Notes under the pieces: model-generated
Database searches by the model: none
What the model was told of the DNA's origin: nothing
The model's input: the letters and a program-made list of their open reading frames with translations, nothing else
Made by a program: the position numbers and the translations under genes
IMG/VR virus record: IMGVR_UViG_3300044611_002466
Coordinates: 62,001 to 126,000 of that record
From: a virus
Reading direction: 5' to 3' (one strand)
Length of the DNA stretch: 64,000 nt
Shown here: piece by piece, positions 57,373 to 63,344 of the stretch
Position numbering within the stretch: the stretch's first letter is position 1
Layout of the letters: every line of letters starts with the position of its first letter

Positions 57373-57387
57373 CCCCCTGTGAGGGGG
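57373..57387 (-). terminator. Terminator at operon junction
   Basis: Arms CCCCC / GGGGG around TGTGA; minus strand continues CCCTGTTCTTAGC. Located 22 bases after the stop of the 57410-57712 gene. Confidence 0.75.
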
Positions 57388-57409
57388 ATGTTCTTGCGTC
57401 ACGTAGGTC

Positions 57410-57712
57410 TCATTCTGCGTACAGCGAAAACACCCAGAGTCCGCCTTCATCGTCTTCGTGATACCGCCACTCCACGATGTCACAGCGCAGCACCAGAGTG
57501 CATTTCTGCGCAAACAGCTCGACCAACTCGTCGGTGGTCCAGTCCCCGCGCTCTCCATCCACGGTCCAATACGCGGCGTCGAGCTCTCCCTCTTCATCGT
57601 AGGTGGTGAAGTTGGAGAACTTTCCCATGTTCAGACGTTTGTTGACCAACGGGTACAGGTCGTTATCGTTGGAGAGCTTGGCCTTGCTGTCATCCGAAAA
57701 TACAACCAACAT
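57410..57712 (-). CDS. Unknown 100-residue protein
   Basis: ATG at 57712 with GAGGTGAAC upstream. Begins MLVVFSDDSKAKLSNDNDLY; beta-rich with an acidic C-terminal half (YHEDDEGGLWVFSLYAE). The first gene downstream of the long non-coding region. No family recognised. Confidence 0.6.
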   Translation of the reverse strand: MLVVFSDDSKAKLSNDNDLYPLVNKRLNMGKFSNFTTYDEEGELDAAYWTVDGERGDWTTDELVELFAQKCTLVLRCDIVEWRYHEDDEGGLWVFSLYAE

Positions 57713-57730
57713 GATGTTCACCTCAATCTC

Positions 57731-57736
57731 CTTATG
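57731..57736 (-). promoter_or_regulatory. CATAAG promoter element
   Basis: GTTGGTCATAAGGAG on the minus strand, 18 bases before ATG 57712. No terminator hairpin directly upstream; the non-coding region lies there instead. Confidence 0.65.
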
Positions 57737-58216
57737 ACCAACTACATCGACAAGTTCCGCAACAGCCGTAGTAGCAACGAATCGCCCAAGTCCTCGAAGC
57801 ACATGTACCCCCAGAGGGAGCAACCCATACCTGTGCAGGGAGTGTGCTGAGGGAGAGTGTGTAGATGGGAGGTGTGCGTGGTGTGAATGGTGGAAGGTGT
57901 ACATGTGCGACTGGTGGGTAGAATAGGGTAAACTACGTGTTGATGAGAAACGTAGATGGCCTCTTCTATGTGCGTTTACGCAAGAATAGCATGTATATAG
58001 CACTTCTTGTGTGTAAGAGTGGCATGTATGTGGCACTTCTTGCATATACGTGATGTCCTAAAAGTGCCTTTATTCTCACGAATACGCGCAATATAGTGTG
58101 TGGTAGACTTCGCGCGGTACCGATTTAGGGTCTTTTAAGACATGCGCTATTACGAGGACTCTTGTACATAGCCAATATGGCACTTCTTGCGCACAACACC
58201 GCTACGGGTTAATACG

Positions 58217-58291
58217 ACGACGCCACCACGGGACGCCACCCCCTTGCGAGGGCTGCGTGGTGGGAGTTGGACCCACAGTTCGCCGTTAGCT
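58217..58291 (-). ncRNA. Structured RNA candidate
   Basis: On the minus strand just after CATAAG (58297-58292): GTGGG/CCCAC stem with a 7-base loop, then CCACCACG/CGTGGTGG (58223-58230 with 58256-58263) enclosing a second hairpin with CCCTCGCAAGGGG. About 75 nt of dense structure with no ORF. A tRNA reading was rejected. Could be an sRNA, or a complex terminator. Confidence 0.4.
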
Positions 58292-58297
58292 CTTATG
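58292..58297 (-). promoter_or_regulatory. CATAAG promoter element, no gene directly downstream
   Basis: CGCGCATAAGAGC on the minus strand. No start codon with ribosome binding site follows within 100 bases; the structured RNA candidate does. Confidence 0.5.
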
Positions 58298-58429
58298 CGC
58301 GTAAATCATGGTGTTTTGCATGAATGCTGAAATGAGCGCAGATAACCCTAAAAGTGCACTAATCCTCGAAGTAGCGTGTAGGTCCTTAGGGCCAGAGGAA
58401 AGACATCTGGGTGGAAAAGGGGGCCACAG

Positions 58430-58594
58430 AGGTATCCAAGACCCCGGCACCATTTTGGTATCTCTTAAAACCGACACTTTCACAGGTATCCAAAACTCCA
58501 CCCATATTTTAGTCGTTCTTAAATGGCCCCTCCAGCTATCAATCTACGCACTCAGATATCCAAACCCTGGCATCATTTTGGTCGTTCTTAAAAC
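58430..58594. repeat. Three direct repeats of about 40 bases
   Basis: Copies at 58430-58470, 58484-58523 and 58554-58594 share AGRTATCCAA, then a C-rich segment, CATTTTGGTCG (or close) and TTCTTAAA. Unit spacing is 54 and 70 bases. A fourth partial copy (CAGGTCGTTTTAAG) is near 58631-58644. Each unit ends in an A/T-rich imperfect palindrome. Confidence 0.65.
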
Positions 58595-58662
58595 AGCGTT
58601 AAGGACGCCCCCATTAGTTCCATCCCTAAAACAGGTCGTTTTAAGATGCGGGCTAAAAGGAC

Positions 58663-58680
58663 GTGCCCCCTGCGGAGCAC
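58663..58680 (-). terminator. Terminator after the 58692 gene
   Basis: Arms GTGC / GCAC with CCCC/GGGG-type inner pairing (GTGCTCCGCAGGGGGCAC); minus strand then reads GTCCTTTTAGCCC. 12 bases after the stop at 58692. Confidence 0.75.
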
Positions 58681-58691
58681 ACCCCGGATCC

Positions 58692-58937
58692 TCAGATCCA
58701 CTTGAGCCGTTCCGCGAGCCGCAGCCCGCAGAAGGTCAAGACCCCCCAGACCGCGAAGATGCCGGAAGCCTTCAAGCTGGCCACCACCGACTGCCACGCG
58801 GTCTGGTTCCAGACGTACTCGAAGGCGTCTGGGACCAGGAACCAGGCGACAACTGAGGGTGGTATGCACCAGAGCGTCCACCAAAGGTAGACCGGCGACA
58901 GGAGGGACGACACGGGAAGACATTGGTTCTTGGACAT
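58692..58937 (-). CDS. Two-helix membrane protein
   Basis: 81 residues from ATG 58937 with GAGGTGAACC upstream. Hydrophobic helices at about 15-36 (PVYLWWTLWCIPPSVVAWFL) and 55-73 (KASGIFAVWGVLTFCGL), short basic end. Small membrane protein of unknown role; size would suit a holin, but no lysis neighbour is present. Confidence 0.65.
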   Translation of the reverse strand: MSKNQCLPVSSLLSPVYLWWTLWCIPPSVVAWFLVPDAFEYVWNQTAWQSVVASLKASGIFAVWGVLTFCGLRLAERLKWI

Positions 58938-58954
58938 TGGTTCACCTCAACGTC

Positions 58955-58960
58955 CTTATG
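58955..58960 (-). promoter_or_regulatory. CATAAG promoter element
   Basis: CAAAAGGGTCATAAGGAC on the minus strand, 17 bases before ATG 58937. No terminator directly upstream; the previous gene's stop is at 58973, 13 bases away. Confidence 0.7.
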
Positions 58961-58972
58961 ACCCTTTTGGCC

Positions 58973-59332
58973 CTACTCTTGCACCTGTACCTGGATCTTG
59001 AGGAAGTCCTTCGCGGGCATGACCCGCGAGAAGTGCTTGATGTTGGCGGCCCTGTTCGCCTCGTAGGTGCCAGTATCGGCCACCGAGCCGATACTCCACA
59101 TGCCCCGCCGGCGGTACGCATCGACCGCTTCCCGATCTCCGGTCCTGGGCGTGATTGGGAACACCTGCAGGACCTCGCGGCCGTACTTGCCAAAGACCAC
59201 GATACACCACTCATTGAGCGGCACGGAACCGCCATCCTCCTTGTCGCCGAGGGAACACAGGATGCCTCCCTCGTCGAACTTGTCCTCACCCGCTTCTTCG
59301 GCACCATCATCACTCTCGTTCAAGAACGGCAT
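58973..59332 (-). CDS. Unknown 119-residue protein
   Basis: ATG at 59332 with GGAGGTGAAG upstream. Begins MPFLNESDDGAEEAGEDKFD; acidic start, then beta-rich WCIVVFGKYGREVLQVFP and a helical end. Frame 58942-59313 on the same strand is a shadow of it. No family recognised. Confidence 0.6.
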   Translation of the reverse strand: MPFLNESDDGAEEAGEDKFDEGGILCSLGDKEDGGSVPLNEWCIVVFGKYGREVLQVFPITPRTGDREAVDAYRRRGMWSIGSVADTGTYEANRAANIKHFSRVMPAKDFLKIQVQVQE

Positions 59333-59348
59333 CTTCACCTCCGCTCTT

Positions 59349-59354
59349 CTTATG
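59349..59354 (-). promoter_or_regulatory. CATAAG promoter element
   Basis: AAATCGACATAAGAAG on the minus strand, 16 bases before ATG 59332 and overlapping the end of the 59350 gene by a few bases. Confidence 0.7.
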
Positions 59355-59835
59355 TCGATTTGACTACCACTCTTGCGGCCTCACCAGGTCGTAGTGCGTA
59401 CCCGCCATCGCGGAGCTCGGGCCACAGGTACGGAAGGTCGTTTGGGACGTCGGACCAGAACACGCCATAATGCCCCTGATCTTTGCGCAGCAGGTTTGAG
59501 CGGTGTGCGCGATGGAACCGCGCGTCCCCGAGCCACGGAGGTGCCGCCGACTCCACTTCAGGGAGGAGCTCGAGCCGTTGTCGGATCTTCTCCGCACAGG
59601 TGTCAGCGTACCCGCGCGCACTCCAGACCTCGCACACGACGAGCCCGTAGAAGCAGAGCGCGCGACGATGCCCGGACCACATGCGCGCCGCAGGATGATT
59701 GCGCCACCCGGCACCAGCGAAGCCGCCGAGTGCGTTGAGCAGCTGGAGGACTTCCACACGCTGCTTGCCCAAGCGCTGCCGGTCCAGGACAGCAGCAGAC
59801 TCGTCGAACGAGGGGTACGGAAGGAAGGTTTGCAT
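59350..59835 (-). CDS. Pyrimidine-dimer glycosylase-like protein (Pyr_excise family)
   Basis: 161 residues. MQTFLPYPSFDESAAVLDRQ, RLGKQRVEVLQLLNAL and AGWRNHPAARMWSGH are the signature of the MSMEG_6728-like Pyr_excise family, related to T4 endonuclease V (DenV). The T4 enzyme removes UV-induced pyrimidine dimers; family members may act as glycosylases or have another role. It has CATAAG upstream (59856) and a terminator. Confidence 0.85.
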   Translation of the reverse strand: MQTFLPYPSFDESAAVLDRQRLGKQRVEVLQLLNALGGFAGAGWRNHPAARMWSGHRRALCFYGLVVCEVWSARGYADTCAEKIRQRLELLPEVESAAPPWLGDARFHRAHRSNLLRKDQGHYGVFWSDVPNDLPYLWPELRDGGYALRPGEAARVVVKST

Positions 59836-59855
59836 GATAGGCCTCTAAGTACCCA

Positions 59856-59861
59856 CTTATG
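59856..59861 (-). promoter_or_regulatory. CATAAG promoter element
   Basis: GATTTTGGCCATAAGTGG on the minus strand, 20 bases before ATG 59835. TTTTAGCCC and the hairpin at 59887-59920 lie upstream. Confidence 0.75.
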
Positions 59862-59886
59862 GCCAAAATCAGCGATCGGGCTAAAA

Positions 59887-59920
59887 GGGGACCCACGGCA
59901 CAGTTGTGACGCGGGTCCCC
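59887..59920 (-). terminator. Terminator at operon junction
   Basis: Arms GGGGACCC / GGGTCCCC with an 18-base loop; minus strand continues TTTTAGCCC. Located 3 bases after the stop of the 59924-60175 gene. Confidence 0.85.
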
Positions 59921-59923
59921 GGC

Positions 59924-60175
59924 CTAATCCGAGGAGAAGCGCGTGTAGCTGGGGTCATCCCAGGGCCACACGTTCTCCCATCGACCGTCGTGCAGCATCG
60001 CCTCCTCCGTGTCGCAGTTGATCTGCCACGTCCGGAGCACGCGAAGCACGCACGAGTCACAGGTCATCTCCGACGGCTTCTTGGCCGCAGTCCGGCCCTC
60101 CTTGCCGCTGATGCGCACCCGACAGACGCACTTGTCGCCGTCGCCATGCGGATGCAGCGCATGTACGCTACCCAC
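59924..60175 (-). CDS. Unknown 83-residue protein
   Basis: GTG at 60175 overlapping the upstream stop. Begins MGSVHALHPHGDGDKCVCRV, with CVC and CDSC pairs, then aromatic (GRWENVWPWDDPSYTRF). No family recognised. Confidence 0.6.
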   Translation of the reverse strand: MGSVHALHPHGDGDKCVCRVRISGKEGRTAAKKPSEMTCDSCVLRVLRTWQINCDTEEAMLHDGRWENVWPWDDPSYTRFSSD

Positions 60176-60512
60176 CGAGCATCCTCAGGTAGTTCTCCCA
60201 GGTCACGCCTTCCGGCGTCTCCACATCGGCCTTGAACTTGAGGAAGGGCAGGGGCCCCTCGAAGTGGGCGAACTCGTCGAGCCGCGGCGGTTCGACGAGC
60301 GCCCTCATGCTCTCCACCTCCTTCGGCCCGAGGAGCGCGTTGTGACTCGAGTAGAAGGAGTGCATGTAGGGAGTCGACAAGGCCGTGTTCCAGTCCCAGA
60401 CACGACGTGCGGCCGCCGCCGGCGTGTCCCAGCCCAGGAGGACCAGGAACGCGACGGGGCTGACCGCGAGGCGGAAGCCCTCCCGACCCCAGTACCAGTG
60501 CGCCGACCTCAC
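60168..60512 (-). CDS. Membrane protein, 114 residues
   Basis: GTG at 60512 in a GTGA overlap. Predicted transmembrane helix at about 12-28 (FRLAVSPVAFLVLLGW), then an extracytoplasmic-like domain. Lies in a run of four small membrane proteins (60168-61232). No family recognised. Confidence 0.6.
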   Translation of the reverse strand: MRSAHWYWGREGFRLAVSPVAFLVLLGWDTPAAAARRVWDWNTALSTPYMHSFYSSHNALLGPKEVESMRALVEPPRLDEFAHFEGPLPFLKFKADVETPEGVTWENYLRMLGG

Positions 60513-60901
60513 AGGCCCCCCTGCTGCCCGGCCGGCAGCTTCAGCTTGGGAGCGCGGCACCCTTCGTTGCCGTAGCCCTGGAGGTTGAAGCCGGCGGCGC
60601 ACTCCACCGCGACCGAGCCGATCGCACCATCGCCCTGCGGGTAGGCGATCGTGCAGGAGACGTAGCCGTCGTTGTCGGTGTCCCACTTCGTACAGGTCAC
60701 CGACGGAGAGGGGTACTTCAACTTCTGGGCGTGCTCCAGAGCCTGACGCTCCGCCTCCACCTGGACGTCGTCGCCCTTGACCGCCTTGAGCCCCTGGCAG
60801 CTCCCGCCGAGGATGAAGAGGAAGACGAGGATGATGACGGCGACGATCGCAACTTCGATGACCGTGGCGCCCTTTCGGGCGCGGATGCGGATGGAGTTCA
60901 T
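60509..60901 (-). CDS. Pilin-like or TadE-like membrane protein with cysteine-rich domain
   Basis: 130 residues. Basic leader MNSIRIRARKG followed by ATVIEVAIVAVIILVFLF: glycine then a Glu at +5 and a hydrophobic helix, the pattern of type IV prepilin/TadE class III signal sequences. The C-terminal domain has five Cys (SVTCTKWDTDNDGYVSCTI and VECAAG, GC) and looks calcium-like (DTDNDG). Co-transcribed with two other one-helix proteins. Prepilin processing is inference; a plain membrane anchor is the alternative. Confidence 0.5.
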   Translation of the reverse strand: MNSIRIRARKGATVIEVAIVAVIILVFLFILGGSCQGLKAVKGDDVQVEAERQALEHAQKLKYPSPSVTCTKWDTDNDGYVSCTIAYPQGDGAIGSVAVECAAGFNLQGYGNEGCRAPKLKLPAGQQGGL

Positions 60902-61068
60902 GGGGTTCCTGTGGGTGCGCCACTGAGAAGGGCGACAGCGGTGTCGAGGAGACGGAAGACGAGGACGAAGAGAAAGAAGGCGCTCACGCCAGCGCCGGAG
61001 ACCACCATGATGAGGGACTCGATCTCATTCCAGCGCGTGATCTCGGTCTTGTTCGTGGTGTTGTTCAT
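60898..61068 (-). CDS. One-helix membrane protein, 56 residues
   Basis: ATG at 61068, overlapping the pilin-like gene's start region. Begins MNNTTNKTEITRWNEIES, with a helix at about 17-40 (LIMVVSGAGVSAFFLFVLVF). Very small membrane protein. No family recognised. Confidence 0.65.
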   Translation of the reverse strand: MNNTTNKTEITRWNEIESLIMVVSGAGVSAFFLFVLVFRLLDTAVALLSGAPTGTP

Positions 61069-61232
61069 GGGATCCCTGTCAGGGTGCTGAGGAGAAGGAA
61101 GCCGGCAACGAAGCCGAGGGCGGCCACGACGATGACACCTGCGCCCGTGATGAAGGCCGCCAGGATGAACGACCGCATGGCCGACAGAAGCTCCTCCGCG
61201 TAGCCAGGCTCGTCCGAGGTGTCTTCGCTCAC
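61065..61232 (-). CDS. One-helix membrane protein, 55 residues
   Basis: GTG at 61232, overlapping the previous stop. Begins MSEDTSDEPGYAEELLSAM, with a long hydrophobic stretch (FILAAFITGAGVIVVAALGF). Not recognised; operon mate of the pilin-like protein. Confidence 0.65.
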   Translation of the reverse strand: MSEDTSDEPGYAEELLSAMRSFILAAFITGAGVIVVAALGFVAGFLLLSTLTGIP

Positions 61233-61498
61233 GCCGGGTCCCCCACCCAGCTCGTCGACTCGTAGGGGGCGGCCACGGGGGTGTAGGGGGCGGCCACGGG
61301 GGCATGGTCCACGTTGAAGAGCTGCCGCACCACGGGGGGTAGGCACAGCATGTGCGCATCGGCCCCAACCACGACGTACTTGCGGCCGTCGCCGTCGGGG
61401 AGGGGGCGAATGGCCTCGACCTTGAAGCGATACTCATCGTCCCCGATGAGCCCCGAGCACACGTCGCAGGTCCGGATTGTCTGGTGAACCGTACTCAT
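61229..61498 (-). CDS. Unknown 89-residue protein
   Basis: ATG at 61498 with GGAGGTCAA upstream. Begins MSTVHQTIRTCDVCSGLIGD with a CDVC pair; a PVAAPYTPVAAPY direct repeat in the middle. No family recognised. Its leader hairpin (61508-61532) sits next to the ribosome binding site. Confidence 0.6.
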   Translation of the reverse strand: MSTVHQTIRTCDVCSGLIGDDEYRFKVEAIRPLPDGDGRKYVVVGADAHMLCLPPVVRQLFNVDHAPVAAPYTPVAAPYESTSWVGDPA

Positions 61499-61507
61499 TT
61501 GACCTCC

Positions 61508-61532
61508 GTGCACCTTGGAAAGGGCGGTGCAC
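61508..61532 (-). promoter_or_regulatory. Leader hairpin of the 61498 transcript
   Basis: Arms GTGCACC / GGTGCAC with an 11-base loop, immediately before the GGAGG site at 61503-61507 on the minus strand. May occlude or present the ribosome binding site. Confidence 0.55.
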
Positions 61533-61538
61533 ATTGTA

Positions 61539-61544
61539 CTTATG
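61539..61544 (-). promoter_or_regulatory. CATAAG promoter element
   Basis: CACGTCATAAGTACAATG on the minus strand, 40 bases before ATG 61498; the extra leader holds a hairpin. The SLOG gene stop lies inside the element. Confidence 0.7.
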
Positions 61545-61980
61545 ACGTGAACGGCATCTCGCTGACCAGCCCATCTGGCCAGACGATGAGGACCAACATG
61601 CCGCGCTTCCTCGCGTGCCGAATCGTGGCCCAGGTGCCGGACCGGAGCTCCTCCTCGAAACCACCGGGCGTCGCGAGGAGGATGTCCGATAGCGCGACGA
61701 TGCCGTGGTTCCGCTTCAGCGGAGGCCGGGGGGCGTACACCACCTCGACCCCCGCGCGTTTCTTGGCTGCGCAGTGCGCCCGCTTCTCTACGATGTCGCA
61801 GGGGTGGTGGTGCCTGCGGATTCCATGCACCGAGCAGAGGAGGTCGAAGTCGTCATCCGCACCGATGCAGTCCCCGTGGTGCGCCAGGCGAATCTTGGTG
61901 TCCGCGAGCATCAGCCCGACCTGCACCTTCTGCGCGTCGGTCATCCCTTTCTGCGTCCCTGTGAAACCTACGACGATCAT
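61540..61980 (-). CDS. SLOG-like Rossmann nucleotide-binding protein
   Basis: 146 residues beginning MIVVGFTGTQKGMTDAQ. The pattern GFTGTQKG, LAHHGDCIGADDDFD, P..PL.RN, IVALSDILLATPGG and a EEELRSGTWATIRHARK run resembles SLOG/LOG-family Rossmann proteins that bind nucleotide-sugar or ADP-ribose-type ligands. In phages such proteins may be anti-defence sensors or nucleotide enzymes. Ends in a CATAAG promoter for the next operon. Confidence 0.6.
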   Translation of the reverse strand: MIVVGFTGTQKGMTDAQKVQVGLMLADTKIRLAHHGDCIGADDDFDLLCSVHGIRRHHHPCDIVEKRAHCAAKKRAGVEVVYAPRPPLKRNHGIVALSDILLATPGGFEEELRSGTWATIRHARKRGMLVLIVWPDGLVSEMPFTS

Positions 61981-62007
61981 GCCGACCTCCTTAGCGGTGC
62001 GCCTGGC

Positions 62008-62694
62008 TCAGTGACCGAGGTCGACGAACCCGGCGATGATCTCCAGCTTTTGGCTGCTCTCCCGGGACCACTTCTCGACGCCCCGTATGATGTCCATGGA
62101 CGCGTCGTGGTAGTCCACCTCCGCGAAGACGCGCACGAGCCGCGTGGCATCCTTCGGGACGTCTTCCCCGTCGCCCGGCTCGATGCGGATCTTGAGACTG
62201 GCACCGCCGTGGATGATGGTCTCCCACTCGAAGGGCGTGTACCTCTTCGTCGACTTCTTGAGGGGGAGCTGGTTCTGCTCCGGCGTGACTGCGGCGGGCG
62301 CGGAGTCACTCAAGATGCCGCCCATCCTACTGGGGGCCGTCGGGTGCTTGAGGTTGGAGAGGAACTCCCGCGCCTGGGCGGGGGTGGCGACCCAGGTCGC
62401 CTTGTAGAGCCCCTCCACGTCCGAGGTCTTGTTGATGTAGCCGTGCCCCGAGGACAGGGCCTGTCCGTGCGGGATCCGAATCCGCACCACCGACTCCGCC
62501 GACTTGACGATGTCGGTGGCGGGATACAGGAGCTCCCGGCGGAGGAAGGTGATGGTCGTGCGGAGCTCCGTCATCTCGTAGAAGATCCTGGTCGGGCTGT
62601 AGGCCCCCAGGAGGAGGAGAAGGGATCCCAGTCGCGAGTGCACCCTGCTGGGGTGGAGCACGATATCGAGGTTGGGGGGCGTGGGGATGGCCAT
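62008..62694 (-). CDS. Unknown 228-residue protein
   Basis: ATG at 62694 with CGGAGAGC upstream. Begins MAIPTPPNLDIVLHPSRVHS; mostly helical, with a middle YINKTSDVEGLYKATWVA. No family recognised. Confidence 0.6.
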   Translation of the reverse strand: MAIPTPPNLDIVLHPSRVHSRLGSLLLLLGAYSPTRIFYEMTELRTTITFLRRELLYPATDIVKSAESVVRIRIPHGQALSSGHGYINKTSDVEGLYKATWVATPAQAREFLSNLKHPTAPSRMGGILSDSAPAAVTPEQNQLPLKKSTKRYTPFEWETIIHGGASLKIRIEPGDGEDVPKDATRLVRVFAEVDYHDASMDIIRGVEKWSRESSQKLEIIAGFVDLGH

Positions 62695-62732
62695 GAGCTC
62701 TCCGTGGTGAGTAGTTGAGTCTACCCAAGGCG

Positions 62733-62738
62733 CTTATG
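62733..62738 (-). promoter_or_regulatory. CATAAG promoter element
   Basis: ATTCACGACATAAGCGCC on the minus strand, 38 bases before ATG 62694. A small leader hairpin GTAG/CTAC (62711-62724) lies between. TTTTAGCC and the terminator at 62773-62799 are upstream. Confidence 0.7.
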
Positions 62739-62772
62739 TCGTGAATACGTCCGGTCTGTGCGGGCTAAAACG

Positions 62773-62799
62773 ACGTCGACTGCAGGAGGCAGTCGACGT
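62773..62799 (-). terminator. Terminator at operon junction
   Basis: Arms ACGTCGACTGC / GCAGTCGACGT (11 bases) with a 5-base loop; minus strand continues CGTTTTAGCCC. Located 3 bases after the stop of the 62803-63153 gene. Confidence 0.9.
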
Positions 62800-62802
62800 G
62801 GC

Positions 62803-63153
62803 TCATCGACTCTGCGATCTCGTCCACCGGACGATCGCCGCAAGGCCCTCTTCCATCTCCGCCGTGTAGAGGCGGTTGCGGCACGACTCCCACAGCGCCG
62901 GGACCACAGCCCCCACCTCACGCGCCGACCAGGAGCAGACCGGGTCTCGGGAGTCTGCGCGACGCAAGTGGACCCAGAGCCCCTCGGTGGGGCGCTGCGT
63001 CAGCTCGAGGTAGAACACGCAGTCGTCGTCAAGACCGAGCGCGATCTCACCCTGCATGTTTCCCAAGGGGGAGACATGCCCGGCGTCGACGGCGTCCTTC
63101 AGAACCTCCAGCAAGGACCGCAACTCGTGCGGGCCGTTCAGGAAGGACTTCAC
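62803..63153 (-). CDS. Unknown 116-residue protein
   Basis: GTG at 63153 in a GTGA overlap. Begins MKSFLNGPHELRSLLEVLKD; helical with a Trp/Cys middle. No family recognised. Confidence 0.6.
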   Translation of the reverse strand: MKSFLNGPHELRSLLEVLKDAVDAGHVSPLGNMQGEIALGLDDDCVFYLELTQRPTEGLWVHLRRADSRDPVCSWSAREVGAVVPALWESCRNRLYTAEMEEGLAAIVRWTRSQSR

Positions 63154-63287
63154 GGCCTTCCCGCGACGTGGTCGGCCTTCCACTGTACGATCAGCTGGTC
63201 CACCTTCACCGAGTCCAACAGGACCCAGAGCGCCAGGAAGGCTCCGATGGCGGCCATGAGAATGAACCCCACAAGCTCGTCTTTCAT
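63150..63287 (-). CDS. Unknown membrane peptide, 45 residues
   Basis: ATG at 63287 with GGAGGTG upstream. Begins MKDELVGFILMAAIGAFLAL; one helix at about 5-24, charged tail VQWKADHVAGRP. Found by reading the leader of the 63153 gene; overlaps that gene by 4 bases. No family recognised. Confidence 0.6.
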   Translation of the reverse strand: MKDELVGFILMAAIGAFLALWVLLDSVKVDQLIVQWKADHVAGRP

Positions 63288-63306
63288 TGAACACACCTCC
63301 AGTCCT

Positions 63307-63312
63307 CTTATG
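63307..63312 (-). promoter_or_regulatory. CATAAG promoter element
   Basis: ACGCCGTCATAAGAGGAC on the minus strand, 19 bases before ATG 63287. TTTTAGCCC and a hairpin lie upstream. Confidence 0.75.
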
Positions 63313-63344
63313 ACGGCGTCCGCCCGGTAGTTTGGGCTAAAAGC

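Larger units (their letters stand above)
57999..58356. repeat. Five copies of CWARAAGTGC, both orientations
   Basis: Minus-strand CAAGAAGTGC copies end near 58000-58010, 58033-58042 and 58180-58190; plus-strand CTAAAAGTGC copies lie near 58058-58067 and 58348-58357. Flanks are A/T-rich. Size and mixed orientation suggest binding sites of a DNA-binding protein. Confidence 0.6.
57713..58691. other. AT-richer non-coding region with repeats
   Basis: 979 bases with no convincing gene, by far the longest gap in the window. It holds a CATAAG element at 57731, three inverted/direct repeat families (five copies of CWARAAGTGC, three long direct repeats), a structured-RNA candidate and a second CATAAG at 58292. 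The plus-strand frame 58308-58856 is judged non-coding because its reading frame follows the direct repeats. It could be a replication origin, early-promoter cluster or regulatory hub. Confidence 0.7.

Noticed and set aside
58217-58300. tRNA-like T-arm (GTGGG-TCCAACT-CCCAC) on the minus strand
   Set aside because: The U55 position is C, no D-arm GG or anticodon stem with T33 can be drawn and the acceptor ends pair poorly; kept only as a structured-RNA candidate.
58430-58594. CRISPR array
   Set aside because: Only three imperfect direct repeats with unequal spacers (13 and 30 bases) and no cas gene in the window.
58308-58856. Plus-strand frame of 182 codons over the direct-repeat region
   Set aside because: The frame follows repeat units without matching codon bias, and its second half runs antisense to a membrane protein gene.
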